Source: Bacillota bacterium
GTDB taxonomy: Bacteria > Bacillota > Clostridia > Peptostreptococcales > Anaerovoracaceae
DNA: 34,101 nt
Direction of reading: 5' to 3'
NCBI GenBank assembly: GCA_030526355.1
Contig: JAUNDC010000025.1
Location: 1 to 34,101 of the forward strand
Both the position numbers and the translations under genes were made by a program. Below, piece after piece: positions 23,247-30,745 of the stretch (the stretch's first letter is position 1; each line of letters opens with the position of its first letter). Under the pieces are notes generated by a model. It worked only from the letters and a program-made list of their open reading frames with translations. It was not told the DNA's origin and searched no databases.

Positions 23247-25016
23247 ATGAAAAAGAGAAGATTATTAGGCATAGTGCTTTCGCTGTGCATGGCACTGATG
23301 TTTGTACCGCAGATGGTGTTTGCGGAGGATATAACTCCGACAATACCGCCAAAAGACACAGACGGTGTATACCAGATCGGCACAGAGGCAGAGCTTTACG
23401 GCTTTGCAGAGCTTGTAAACGGCGGCAACACAGACCAAAACACAAAAGCAGTGCTGACAGCGGATATTATTGTCAACAAAGGTGTGCTGAAAGCTGACGG
23501 CAATCTTGCTGATGACACAAGCGGTTTTACCAGCTGGACGCCCATTGGAAACAGTTCCAATTCATACACCGGCAAGTTTGACGGACAGGGTCACACAATC
23601 AGCGGCTTGTATTTTAATGATGCTGCCAAATACTATGTGGGCTTGTTTGGTTCTCTCGGAGAAAACGGCGAAATCAAAAATGTAGGTGTAATTGATTCAT
23701 ATTTCAACGGCTATTGGGGTGTCGGCGGCGTGTGCGGAAAAAGTGACGGCGGTACAATATCAGGCTGCTACAATACTGGAACAGTCAGCGGCAATGATGA
23801 AAATGTCGGCGGCGTGTGCGGAAAAAGTTACGGCGGTACAATATCAGGCTGCTACAATGCCGGAACAGTCAGCGGCAATGCTGACCATGTCGGCGGCGTG
23901 TGCGGATCAACTCATTCCGGCGTCACAATAACCGGCTGTTACAACACCGGAACAGTCAGCGGTGGTGATAGCATAGGCGGCGTGTGCGGATATAATGGTT
24001 ATGGCGGCATAGCGACAATAACCGGCTGCTACAACACCGGAACAGTCAGCGGCAATAGGTTTATCGGCGGCGTGTGCGGAAATAATAACTGGGGTAGTAC
24101 AATAACTGGCTGTTACAACACCGGAACAGTCAGTGGTGATTATAGAATAGGTGGTGTGTGCGGACTGAATGACCACAATGGCTCAATAATCGGATGCTAC
24201 AACATCGGAACAGTCAGCAGCAATAATGACAATGTCGGCGGCGTGTGCGGATGGAATTGGGGTGAAAGTTCAATAACCGGCTGCTTTACGAACAAAGATG
24301 TGGTATGTGGAGAAAATAAAAGCACTGAAACAGATTGCGCTGTAAAGTCAGACAAAGAATTTGCAGACAGTACTGTATGCAAACTGCTCGACACCGCTTT
24401 GCAAAATGCAAGTTCGGATGTCCGTTTTTGTCAGAGAATAGGCAAGGATGCTTCACCGTTACTGACCTATCAATTTGATAGTATTGACGATCATACTGAT
24501 GATAACCCGAAAGACCATATTTGCGATATATGCGGTGAAAGGCTTTCAGATCATACAGGTATTGATGAAAACCCAAAAGACCATCTTTGTGATATATGTG
24601 CTGAAACGCTATCCAATCATACAGGTGGCGAGGCTACCTGTACAGCCAAAGCAGAGTGTGAATATTGCGGGGCAGAATACGGCAATCTATTAGACCATAA
24701 TCTTGAAAAAATACCTGCAAAGGACGCAACCCTTAACGAAGAAGGAAACATTGAGTACTGGAAGTGCATGGACTGTGGCAGGCTCTTTGCTGACGAAAAT
24801 GGCGAAAAGGAAATCAGTCTTGAAGATACGGTAATCAAGAAGCTTACACCTGAAACTGATGGAGACAAAGATCAGAGTACAAAGGCAGATACTGAAGATT
24901 CAGCAAAGACCGGAGACAATACAAACCTTGCTCTTTGGCTTGCACTGATGCTTCTTAGCGGCGCAGGAATAACCGGAGTTACTGCTTACACAAGAAGAAA
25001 AAGAACAAATGAATAA
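23247..25016 (+). CDS. secreted GLUG-repeat surface protein
   Basis: The 589-residue protein has a signal peptide (LLGIVLSLCMALMFVPQMVFA), a front domain (YQIGTEAELYGFAELVNGG) and then about seven GLUG-type repeats of 28-30 residues, each built on GGVCG ... I-x-GCYN-x-GTVSG. Two near-identical NPKDH[IL]CDIC modules and a C4-like segment (ECEYCGAEYGN, YWKCMDCGRLF) follow. The end is SAKTGDNTN, a hydrophobic helix and RRKRTNE, an anchor in the style of a sortase substrate but without a clean LPXTG. GLUG proteins act in adhesion or surface coating. ATG 23247 follows GAGGGAAG. It is cargo of the nested element and is flanked by terminators. Confidence 0.85.
   Translation: MKKRRLLGIVLSLCMALMFVPQMVFAEDITPTIPPKDTDGVYQIGTEAELYGFAELVNGGNTDQNTKAVLTADIIVNKGVLKADGNLADDTSGFTSWTPIGNSSNSYTGKFDGQGHTISGLYFNDAAKYYVGLFGSLGENGEIKNVGVIDSYFNGYWGVGGVCGKSDGGTISGCYNTGTVSGNDENVGGVCGKSYGGTISGCYNAGTVSGNADHVGGVCGSTHSGVTITGCYNTGTVSGGDSIGGVCGYNGYGGIATITGCYNTGTVSGNRFIGGVCGNNNWGSTITGCYNTGTVSGDYRIGGVCGLNDHNGSIIGCYNIGTVSSNNDNVGGVCGWNWGESSITGCFTNKDVVCGENKSTETDCAVKSDKEFADSTVCKLLDTALQNASSDVRFCQRIGKDASPLLTYQFDSIDDHTDDNPKDHICDICGERLSDHTGIDENPKDHLCDICAETLSNHTGGEATCTAKAECEYCGAEYGNLLDHNLEKIPAKDATLNEEGNIEYWKCMDCGRLFADENGEKEISLEDTVIKKLTPETDGDKDQSTKADTEDSAKTGDNTNLALWLALMLLSGAGITGVTAYTRRKRTNE
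23721..24290 (+). repeat. tandem GLUG-coding repeats
   Basis: GGCGGCGTGTGCGG recurs at about 23721, 23805, 23889, 23973, 24063, 24147 and 24234 (first base of the preceding codon). The spacing is 84 or 90 bases (87 once), always whole codons. The copies keep high DNA identity, so slippage could change repeat number without breaking the frame. Confidence 0.85.
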
Positions 25017-25052
25017 AATAGATGCTTAACTGAATTAGGTAAGCGTTACATG

Positions 25053-25083
25053 CCCTCGGCAATTGCGCCGGGGGTTATTTTTA
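25053..25083 (+). terminator. terminator of the GLUG gene, leader of the Cys-rich gene
   Basis: CCCTCGGC (25053-25060) pairs with GCCGGGGG (25067-25074) and is followed by TTATTTTTA. The next ribosome site GGAGG starts 12 bases later. Confidence 0.7.
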
Positions 25084-25107
25084 TGCTTAGAAACGGAGGT
25101 GATGACA

Positions 25108-25293
25108 ATGAAAGTGCTAACGCCTATTAAGGCAATCCGGGCATACTGCATCGAGTGCAGTGGCGGCATGACTAAAGAGGTCAAGTTATGTCCTGCTGAG
25201 AAGTGCCCGCTATACCCATACAGAATGGGCAAAAGACCGACAGCCGATACAGATATCGACAGTAATAAGAACTCTGAGAAAAGTGGTAGCTAG
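25108..25293 (+). CDS. small cysteine-rich protein, 61 aa
   Basis: ATG 25108 follows GGAGGTGAT (25095-25103). The protein reads KVLTPIKAIRAYCIECSGGM, then TKEVKLCPAEKCPLYPYRMG. CxxC with CP-x3-CPLYPYR could bind one zinc ion. Similar short proteins are frequent in Clostridia phages and mobile elements, and their function is unknown. The acidic tail (DTDIDSNKNSEKSGS) is low complexity. It is one of the last two genes before the right end of the inserted element. Confidence 0.75.
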   Translation: MKVLTPIKAIRAYCIECSGGMTKEVKLCPAEKCPLYPYRMGKRPTADTDIDSNKNSEKSGS

Positions 25294-25306
25294 CTGCCAC
25301 TTTTTT
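25281..25306 (+). terminator. terminator after the Cys-rich gene
   Basis: AGTGGTAGC (25282-25290) pairs with GCTGCCACT (25293-25301), one G-T pair, and runs into six Ts. It overlaps the end of the Cys-rich gene. Confidence 0.75.
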
Positions 25307-25353
25307 CTTAAATTGACACCAAATCACGACAGAAGACATGGAGGTACCGAAAA

Positions 25354-25488
25354 ATGAAAAATAATATTTTAGAAATTAAGATTGGACACACAACTTTTAC
25401 AGTAGAGGCTAAAAATGCTGAAATTTCAACGATTACGCCTGCTGAATCACTCAAGAAAATGTCGTCTGACGAGGCTCTTAAGCAGTAG
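25354..25488 (+). CDS. TnpW-like small protein at the right end of the element, 44 aa
   Basis: ATG 25354 has GGAGGT at 25340-25345. The product reads MKNNILEIKIGHTTFTVEAK, then a short helix ending SSDEALKQ. Its beta-hairpin start with the G-x-TT-[FY]-x-V pattern recalls the transposon-encoded TnpW proteins of Clostridia elements; the match is by eye only. It ends 45 bases before the right junction, where directionality factors or end-binding proteins are often found. An excision factor is thus one guess. Confidence 0.55.
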   Translation: MKNNILEIKIGHTTFTVEAKNAEISTITPAESLKKMSSDEALKQ

Positions 25489-25532
25489 TCGAATGAAAAA
25501 AATTTGCTCGTCCCTCTTGACATTCCGTCAAA

Positions 25533-26870
25533 GGCGAAAACTTAAAGAGCTGCGGAGGACTTCTGGAGGAAAAAGGGTACGTTGTCCGGGTTCTGGACCT
25601 CATAACGATGTCAAAGAGTCATTGCTATAACCCTTTCGTTTATCTCCGGGATGATAACGATGTTCAGAGGCTTGTGACAAATCTTTTTAAGAGTACAACT
25701 CCAAAGGGCTCGTCAAGTTCAGATCCATTCTGGGATACTGCAGCGCAGATGCTTCTTCTTGCACTGATATTTTATCTGAAGTATGAAGCTCCGGAAGATG
25801 AACAGAACTTTGCCACTGTCATGGAAATGCTGAGAGCAGGTGAGATACAGGATGAAAACGGCGGTGATTACAGTCCCCTTGACAGGCTTTTTAACAACCT
25901 GGGGAGTAAGCAGCCTGATCATATTGCCTACAAGTATTACAAGGATTATCATTCAGGCTCTGCCAAGACACTTAAGTCTATCCAGATTACTCTTGCTGCA
26001 AGGCTTGAGAAATTTAATCTGGAAAGTCTGGCATCACTCACCATGACAGATGAGCTTGAGCTTAACAAAATGGGCGAGAGGAAGACTGCACTATTTGCAA
26101 TTATACCGGATAATGATACGTCATTTAATTTCCTTGTATCAGTGCTCTATACGCAGCTTTTTCAGCAGCTCTTTTACGTTGCAGATCATAAGTACGGAGG
26201 AAGGCTTCCTGTGCATGTTCACTTCATCTGCGATGAATTTGCCAACGTTTCACTCCCTGACGACTTTGATAAGATTCTTGCGGTAATGAGATCAAGAGAG
26301 GTGTCGGTATCAATTATTCTGCAGAACATGGCGCAGCTCAAGGCACTCTTTGAAAAGCAGCACGAGTCAATCTCAGGCAATTGTGATGAGTTCCTTTACC
26401 TTGGTGGTAATGAAGCTTCGACTCACAAGTACGTTTCGGAGATGCTAGGTAAAGAAACAATCGATACAAACAATTACAACAGGTCATACGGCAGGAATGG
26501 TAACTACTCAACAGGATATCAGCTAAGCGGACGTGAGCTTCTTGATGCAGCTGAGGTAAGAATGCTTGACAACAGGTATGCGCTCCTTTTCATAAGAGGC
26601 GAGCGTGCTGTAAAGGATTTGAAGTACGATATCATGCAGCATCCCAATATCGGACTTACAGAAGACGGAGGTGCTCCGCCATATATTCATGGAGAGATAC
26701 GAGGTGATATTGCAGATATTATGATTGATGAAATCCGGGAGGTAAAGAAAAAGGCGGAAGGCGATGCAGAAAGCGTTCCTGAAAGTGGATATGAACTTCT
26801 TTCTGAAGAAGATGTGCTGGAGAGGATTAAAAAGAAGGAGGAAGAAAGCGATGATGAGAAAAAAAGATAG
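25533..26870 (+). pseudogene. virD4: 3' part of virD4/traG coupling ATPase, separated by the insertion
   Basis: The frame begins at the right junction (GGCGAAAAC) and reads GENLKSCGGLLEEKGYVVRV, then DLITMSKSHCYNPFVYLRDD, typical VirD4 sequence just after DPKG. Walker B is in VHFICDEFANVSLPDDF, and the arginine and late motifs follow (VSIILQNMAQLKALFEKQ, EFLYLGGNE). 445 codons are present; with the 163 at the left they give a 608-residue protein, normal for the family. ATG 25608 could start an internal product but has no good ribosome site. The tail overlaps the Maff2 gene. Confidence 0.93.
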
Positions 26871-27189
26871 AAATTCGGAAACGGCGAAATGCGGGCGAAG
26901 GGCAGAGATGTTCTTCGCTTTTTATATTGCAGCAGTGCTGATGATGACGGTATTTACTGCAGTATGCTTTGCAGCGAATGACCCGCTGGCAGTTGTAAAC
27001 AATCTGTCCAGTTTTATTTTCAGTCTTATAAGAGCTATAGGATTGATACTGCTTGGATTTGGAATCATGCAGGTGGGTCTGTCGCTGAAGAGCCATGATC
27101 CGTCGCAGCGTGCCAACGGCTTTCTGACGCTGGCAGGCGGAATTATCATAACGTTTACGAAAGAAATATTAAATATGATTACAGGGTAG
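26851..27189 (+). CDS. Maff2-family membrane protein of the transfer operon
   Basis: This 112-residue protein has a first hydrophobic helix (FFAFYIAAVLMMTVFTAVCFA), then ANDPLAVVNNLSSFIFSLIR and two further hydrophobic stretches (AIGLILLGFGIMQVGLSL, NGFLTLAGGIIITF). It is typical of Maff2, a small protein always found behind virD4 in Tn1549-like elements. Its size and helix pattern resemble VirB2-type pilins, so it may be the channel pilin; that role is inference. GGAGGAAG sits ahead of ATG 26851, inside the end of virD4. Confidence 0.85.
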   Translation: MMRKKDRNSETAKCGRRAEMFFAFYIAAVLMMTVFTAVCFAANDPLAVVNNLSSFIFSLIRAIGLILLGFGIMQVGLSLKSHDPSQRANGFLTLAGGIIITFTKEILNMITG

Positions 27190-27199
27190 GTGAAAATAT

Positions 27200-27382
27200 A
27201 TGAAAAGTGTAGATGGACTGTTAAGAGATCTTAGCAGAATATGCGGCTGCCTGGAAATCTCAGACTTACGGTTCGAACCGTACAGAACAAGAGCAAAGGC
27301 TGTACTTGAATACGACAGCAGCTTTTCCCTGAGGTATTCCCCGGAGCAGCTGATGGAAGCTAAAGAATATGTTTGTAGTTAA
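27200..27382 (+). CDS. small ICE protein, 60 aa
   Basis: The product (KSVDGLLRDLSRICGCLEIS, then DLRFEPYRTRAKAVLEYDSS) has no signal or membrane segment and I do not recognise its family. It begins 11 bases after Maff2 with GGTAGGTG ahead and is followed 23 bases later by the DUF3848 gene, all in one operon. It may be a cytosolic accessory of the transfer region. Confidence 0.65.
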   Translation: MKSVDGLLRDLSRICGCLEISDLRFEPYRTRAKAVLEYDSSFSLRYSPEQLMEAKEYVCS

Positions 27383-27405
27383 CATGAAAGGGAGGAATGC
27401 GTGAA

Positions 27406-27747
27406 ATGAGCAGAGAAGAAATAGAGAAGGATTTGAACCAGATACTGCTTGAGAAAATGGCCAAAGAATATGATGATTTCATAGAAAAGCTTTCAATGCA
27501 AAGCCCTGATGAAATAATCAGAGCTTCATATGAAAAGGTATTCAAGGAAGACATCTTAGCAGTAGTTGAAGGCAGAGAACTGGAACCGAAATATGTGAAG
27601 GCACTTCTCAGAGAAAACTATCCGCTTGAAGGATGTTACCAGAGGTGGCTTGAAGAAGATGTAACCTATATGGAGGACCTAAGAATATGTATTGAGGATC
27701 ATGCAAAAGGGTTTCTGAGGTATAAGGATAAGGAAAGAGAACGTTAA
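27406..27747 (+). CDS. DUF3848-family ICE protein
   Basis: The 113-residue acidic protein matches DUF3848 as I remember it: LLEKMAKEYDDFIEKLSMQS, then DEIIRASYEKVFKEDILAVV, LLRENYPLEGCYQRWLEED and YMEDLRICIEDHA. The function is unknown; it is common in Clostridia ICEs. ATG 27406 is ten bases from GGAGG (27391-27395); ATG 27397 is too near to it. It is the last backbone gene before the SIR2 cargo. Confidence 0.8.
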   Translation: MSREEIEKDLNQILLEKMAKEYDDFIEKLSMQSPDEIIRASYEKVFKEDILAVVEGRELEPKYVKALLRENYPLEGCYQRWLEEDVTYMEDLRICIEDHAKGFLRYKDKERER

Positions 27748-28228
27748 AGAAATTTGTGGCAGCTGATATGCTGCCAGTACATGCATAAGCTAGTTTTGCA
27801 AATTTTCGGATCCAGGGTAAAAAAATCAAAAGATGTAAAAACAAGAAAGAGTTTTGAATTGCTTAAACTAACGCTCGTTTAATGCGCATATAGAGCCTGT
27901 AAAACACTTTACTTTCAGAACAATGCGTAAATCTGTCCATTACTATAACAATAAAATGGTGATAATTCAATTCTAATATGATAACTTGAAAATAACGTAC
28001 TAACAAAGTAAAATAAAGATAATGAATTATGCGAGAATCTATGATGCAATTGGAGTGACCGAAGGAGAACATCAAAACCTAAGATATTGCGGAGTTATAT
28101 GAAATAATTGTACAACTCAGATAATAATGTGTAATCGTCAATTTCATGTTACTTGCTATAACTTAAATAGATTTTCTACGTTATGTGTGTTTCGTGTGAT
28201 ATTCGAAATAAGGATTGGAGGGATTAGA
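27748..28228 (+). other. AT-rich gap before the SIR2 gene
   Basis: GGCAGC-TGATAT-GCTGCC (about 27762-27779) could end the DUF3848 transcript, although its T tract is poor. The rest is AT-rich, with several TATAAT-like boxes near 28090-28125 but no convincing full promoter. A 26-codon frame at 28022 has no ribosome site. The composition break begins here and marks the left edge of the cargo. Confidence 0.45.
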
Positions 28229-29833
28229 TTGTCTAGTAATGTTTTAGAGAAGATTGTTGAAAGCAATCGGCTGCCAGTTTTATTCATTGGTTCAGGAATT
28301 TCTAAAAGATATCTGTATCGGTACCCAAATTGGGAACAACTATTAAGAAAGTCTTTTAAAGTTGTTGATTCAGAAGCTCTTTTGTATGAAAAGTATGCAG
28401 ATGAATTGAAGAGAAAATCTTATACGGAATTTGAAAAGAATGCATACTTAGGAACTTATGCGGAAGAAGAATTTAACAAAGCCTTTTATGACAAAAAAAT
28501 CAAACTGAAAGGTATGAAGAACGGCCGAATCCCTAAATGGGCTGAGCGGGGCATTTCTCCATATAAGATGTATCTTTCACAATACTTCAAGAATATGAAG
28601 TTGTTTCGCAATGATGATCTTGCCAAGGAGTTGGTTAAATTCCGTAATTTAAAGCACAAGATTGCAGCAGTTATTACAACAAATTATGATCAGTTTTTAG
28701 AAAAGGAAGTATTCAACTCTGATTATTCAGTTTTTGTTAATCAAAGTGAACTTTTTTCTGCAGACAGCTATAATGTAGCAGAAATCTACAAAATCCATGG
28801 ATGTGTTAGCAATGCAGAATCTATAATTATTACAAAAAAAGATTACGATGAGTTTGAATCTTCAAGGAAACTCATCATTGCAAAGATGTTAACTTTGTTT
28901 GCAGAATCTCCACTTATCTTTATGGGATACTCTTTCACTGATAAAGATGTTCAAAAAATAATATCTGATTTTATTGGTTGCTTATCACCCGAACAGCTTG
29001 AACATATTGACGAGCATTTTGTTTTCATAACGCATCAGAAAGGTCAGACTGATCTAGTTCAGACACAAACAAACATCCTGTCTGCTGATGGAAAATATAT
29101 TCCAATAACAGAAATCAAGACAGATAATTATGAATTAGTGTTTGATATCCTAAACAGGATTACTCCAGGGATCTCTCCTTTACGTGTTCGTCAAACCAAA
29201 AGAGTTCTCAAGAGAATCGTTGACGAGGGGATTGCATCTTCCAATGCTGAATCGATTATCGTTGGACTTGATAAGTTAGATGACATAGATTTAAGTGGAA
29301 AACCTTTAGCTATTGCGGTTGGATACAAAGAAAACGTATTGAACAAATACGGTTATGGTATGCTCGACGCCATAAATATTTTTGAGGACATCCTTTTCAA
29401 TAATAGAGGCTTCGATTCTGAACAAATGTGTTTTGAGCGTTATCGTTCAATTCCTAAGAATCATTTGTTGCCAGTGTTTAAGTATGTCAAGCAAGTAAAA
29501 GAAAAAGGTATGGAAGTTTCTGAAGGAACAAAACTTGCGACTTACATAAGCGATCACGATTCCCTTGAAAAAATTATTCCTAGAAATATAGAGAAATCGC
29601 TTATGAGCATTCCTGAAATCAACGATGCGAATCAACTTATAGAGGAAATTAAGAAAGTTGATTCGGTTAACAAAAAAGCTGGTGTTCTCTTAAAAAATAT
29701 TCGAGAATTCGAACCAACAGACATTAGGTGTTGGTTGCAAGAAATGTTTACAAACTTTCCAGATGAACTTATGCATTCAACCAATTTTAAAAGATGCGTG
29801 ATGTGCTTAGATTTAATGGAAAATCATTTGTAA
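28229..29833 (+). CDS. SIR2-domain NADase-type protein, likely anti-phage effector
   Basis: The SIR2 motifs are complete: LFIGSGISKRY (GSGIS at residues 21-25), VITTNYDQFLE (Asn152), KIHGCVSNAES (catalytic His190) and FMGYSFTDKDVQ. Such prokaryotic SIR2 (SIR2_2-like) domains serve as NAD+-depleting effectors in anti-phage systems. Residues about 310-534 form a helical region I do not recognise, perhaps the sensor. The start is TTG 28229, six bases from GGAGGG (28217-28222); the longer frame back to 28127 has no ribosome site and an unlikely Cys/Arg-rich start. It is AT-rich, has no operon partner nearby and sits inside the conjugation operon, so it was probably acquired late. Confidence 0.85.
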   Translation: MSSNVLEKIVESNRLPVLFIGSGISKRYLYRYPNWEQLLRKSFKVVDSEALLYEKYADELKRKSYTEFEKNAYLGTYAEEEFNKAFYDKKIKLKGMKNGRIPKWAERGISPYKMYLSQYFKNMKLFRNDDLAKELVKFRNLKHKIAAVITTNYDQFLEKEVFNSDYSVFVNQSELFSADSYNVAEIYKIHGCVSNAESIIITKKDYDEFESSRKLIIAKMLTLFAESPLIFMGYSFTDKDVQKIISDFIGCLSPEQLEHIDEHFVFITHQKGQTDLVQTQTNILSADGKYIPITEIKTDNYELVFDILNRITPGISPLRVRQTKRVLKRIVDEGIASSNAESIIVGLDKLDDIDLSGKPLAIAVGYKENVLNKYGYGMLDAINIFEDILFNNRGFDSEQMCFERYRSIPKNHLLPVFKYVKQVKEKGMEVSEGTKLATYISDHDSLEKIIPRNIEKSLMSIPEINDANQLIEEIKKVDSVNKKAGVLLKNIREFEPTDIRCWLQEMFTNFPDELMHSTNFKRCVMCLDLMENHL

Positions 29834-29931
29834 ATGAAAAAACCAACGAACATTTTCTGGTACACACCAGAAACATCATTGGTCTCTTCAAAATTAACTT
29901 CACGTATAGAGACGTTTCAAATTACATCTCT

Positions 29932-29996
29932 TTAATATCTTGTATGTCAAAATCTATCTTTTTGACTTAAGTTATATTAACATATTGTATGTAAAA
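29932..29996 (+). repeat. pair of TTAAyATnTTGTATGT direct repeats
   Basis: 29932-29951 and 29977-29996 match at 17 or so of 20 positions, spaced 45 bases start to start, about four turns of the helix. They come just before the palindrome and could be operator sites or element-end repeats. Confidence 0.45.
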
Positions 29997-29999
29997 ATT

Positions 30000-30025
30000 C
30001 AATAGAATTCACGTGAATTCTATTG
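30000..30025 (+). repeat. 26-bp perfect palindrome
   Basis: CAATAGAATTCAC is followed directly by its exact reverse complement, without a spacer. It lies 167 bases behind the SIR2 gene. Such a site suits a symmetric DNA-binding dimer or a recombination/resolution site. Confidence 0.85.
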
Positions 30026-30165
30026 GAAAAAAATACTAATTAACGACAAAAAACACTCTATAAGATAATAAAAGAAAAATTGTGCCAGAATCAACATGAA
30101 CAGTTTGATAAGCTTTTCGTATGTCCCTGAAGATATGTGAGTGCTACAGCAACCACCAAAACTAT

Positions 30166-30222
30166 GGCTCTAGCTAGAAATGGCTAGGGTTTTATATTGC
30201 AAGGGATTCAGGCACTAGAGCC
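30166..30222 (+). repeat. GAAA-loop hairpin element, copy 2, with alternative pairing
   Basis: CTAGCTA (30170-30176), GAAA, TGGCTAG (30181-30187) form a 7-bp stem followed by GGTTTTAT. A competing 8-bp pairing GGCTCTAG (30166-30173) with CTAGAGCC (30215-30222) excludes it. The inner hairpin matches copy 1 at 1226-1256 with a compensating A-T to G-C change. Confidence 0.45.
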
Positions 30223-30423
30223 AGCAGTAGCAAGGCTTTGACTCTTTGATACTAGGCGAGAGCGGGTAGAGTTGACAAACTTCTGCCTAAAGGTTTGTGT
30301 TTACGAGAAGGTGATTTGGATTTATAATAAAACTGTAAATCGGAATGTACAGATTCGGTAGATTTCTGTAGTATGCTTTATCATTTTACGTGATATTATT
30401 TGTTTAAGGAGGAGGTGACAAAT

Positions 30424-30609
30424 ATGCAGATGTGTCCTTTTTGTAACAAAGTATATGATGAATCAGAGTACAGCCAGTGCCCATATTGTTCTGGGGAATT
30501 AGATGAGGATGATGAAGAAATAAGACCATGTCCTGAATGTGGTGGTTGTTTACACTTGGATGGTGATGAATGGGTATGTTCCAACTGTGATTATTCAGAA
30601 GAAGACTAA
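30424..30609 (+). CDS. small double zinc-ribbon protein, 61 aa
   Basis: ATG 30424 follows GGAGGTGA. The product has two CxxC pairs (MCPFCNKVYDES ... CPYCSGEL and PCPECGGCLHLDG ... CSNCDYSEED), forming one or two zinc ribbons joined by an acidic linker (DEDDEEIR). Such proteins can bind nucleic acid or other proteins; no enzyme domain is present. It is the only gene between SIR2 and virB6 and might be a SIR2 partner, but 590 bases separate them, so this is speculation. Confidence 0.75.
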   Translation: MQMCPFCNKVYDESEYSQCPYCSGELDEDDEEIRPCPECGGCLHLDGDEWVCSNCDYSEED

Positions 30610-30719
30610 GAGATAGAATAATATATCAGTAGACCGATTATTTCTTCATGTTGTTTCTGCAACTTCTAGATTATGTTTTCCGGAGAAAGAATAATAAGAA
30701 TGAGATTGATGATTACATA

Positions 30720-30745
30720 GCTCGGACTAACACTCCGGGCTTTTT
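30720..30745 (+). terminator. terminator/attenuator before virB6
   Basis: GCTCGGA (30720-30726) pairs with TCCGGGC (30734-30740) with one G-T pair and is followed by TTTTTATTTT. An AAAGGAGG comes 11 bases later, and a second one precedes the virB6 start. The 110 bases before the hairpin hold no gene. Confidence 0.7.

Larger units (their letters stand above)
14866..25533. mobile_element. 10.67-kb mobilizable element inserted in virD4, serine-recombinase type
   Basis: The left junction lies in GATCCAAAG|GGG and the right in GTCAAA|GGCGAAAAC. Aligned in frame they share GG (14866-14867 and 25533-25534), a plausible two-base crossover core. Removing 10,667 bp yields DPKGENLKSCGGLLEEKGY in one frame, the normal VirD4 sequence. 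The recombinase is the first gene at the left end and a TnpW-like short gene is the last at the right, as in TnpX/TndX-type elements. Cargo is a restriction-modification pair and a GLUG surface protein; mobilization uses a MOBV relaxase. No conjugation channel genes are inside. Confidence 0.9.
29834..30423 (+). other. non-coding stretch downstream of SIR2 with palindrome and hairpins
   Basis: No gene is visible over 590 bases. It holds a stem TTTCTGG-TACACA-CCAGAAA (about 29854-29873) with an A run before it (a terminator for minus-strand transcripts), two near-identical 20-mers (29932-29951, 29977-29996), a 26-bp palindrome (30000-30025) and a GAAA-loop hairpin (30166-30196). The last 60 bases before the zinc-ribbon gene are AT-rich and may hold its promoter. 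Confidence 0.6.

Noticed and set aside
23721..24290. Regular repeats that might suggest a CRISPR array
   Set aside because: The period is 84-90 bases in whole codons within one open frame, and the units encode GLUG repeats. There are no spacers of independent sequence and no cas genes.
14861..25534. CAAAGG as the duplicated target of the inserted element
   Set aside because: Joining at that hexamer shifts the virD4 frame by one base and gives a stop. Alignment at GG keeps the frame, so the hexamer match is taken as chance.
25608..26870. Right half of virD4 as an independent gene
   Set aside because: It lacks Walker A and membrane helices, continues upstream to the junction without a stop, and has no ribosome site at its first ATG.
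28127..28228. N-terminal extension of the SIR2 protein from 28127
   Set aside because: The extra 34 residues are rich in Cys, Arg and Phe, have no ribosome site and precede the usual SIR2 start. TTG 28229 has GGAGGG at good spacing.
30166..30196. Likeness of CTAGCTAGAAATGGCTAG to the Cas9 guide-RNA stem loop
   Set aside because: Only the GAAA tetraloop and a few stem bases agree. No cas9, repeats or tracrRNA context exists in the window.
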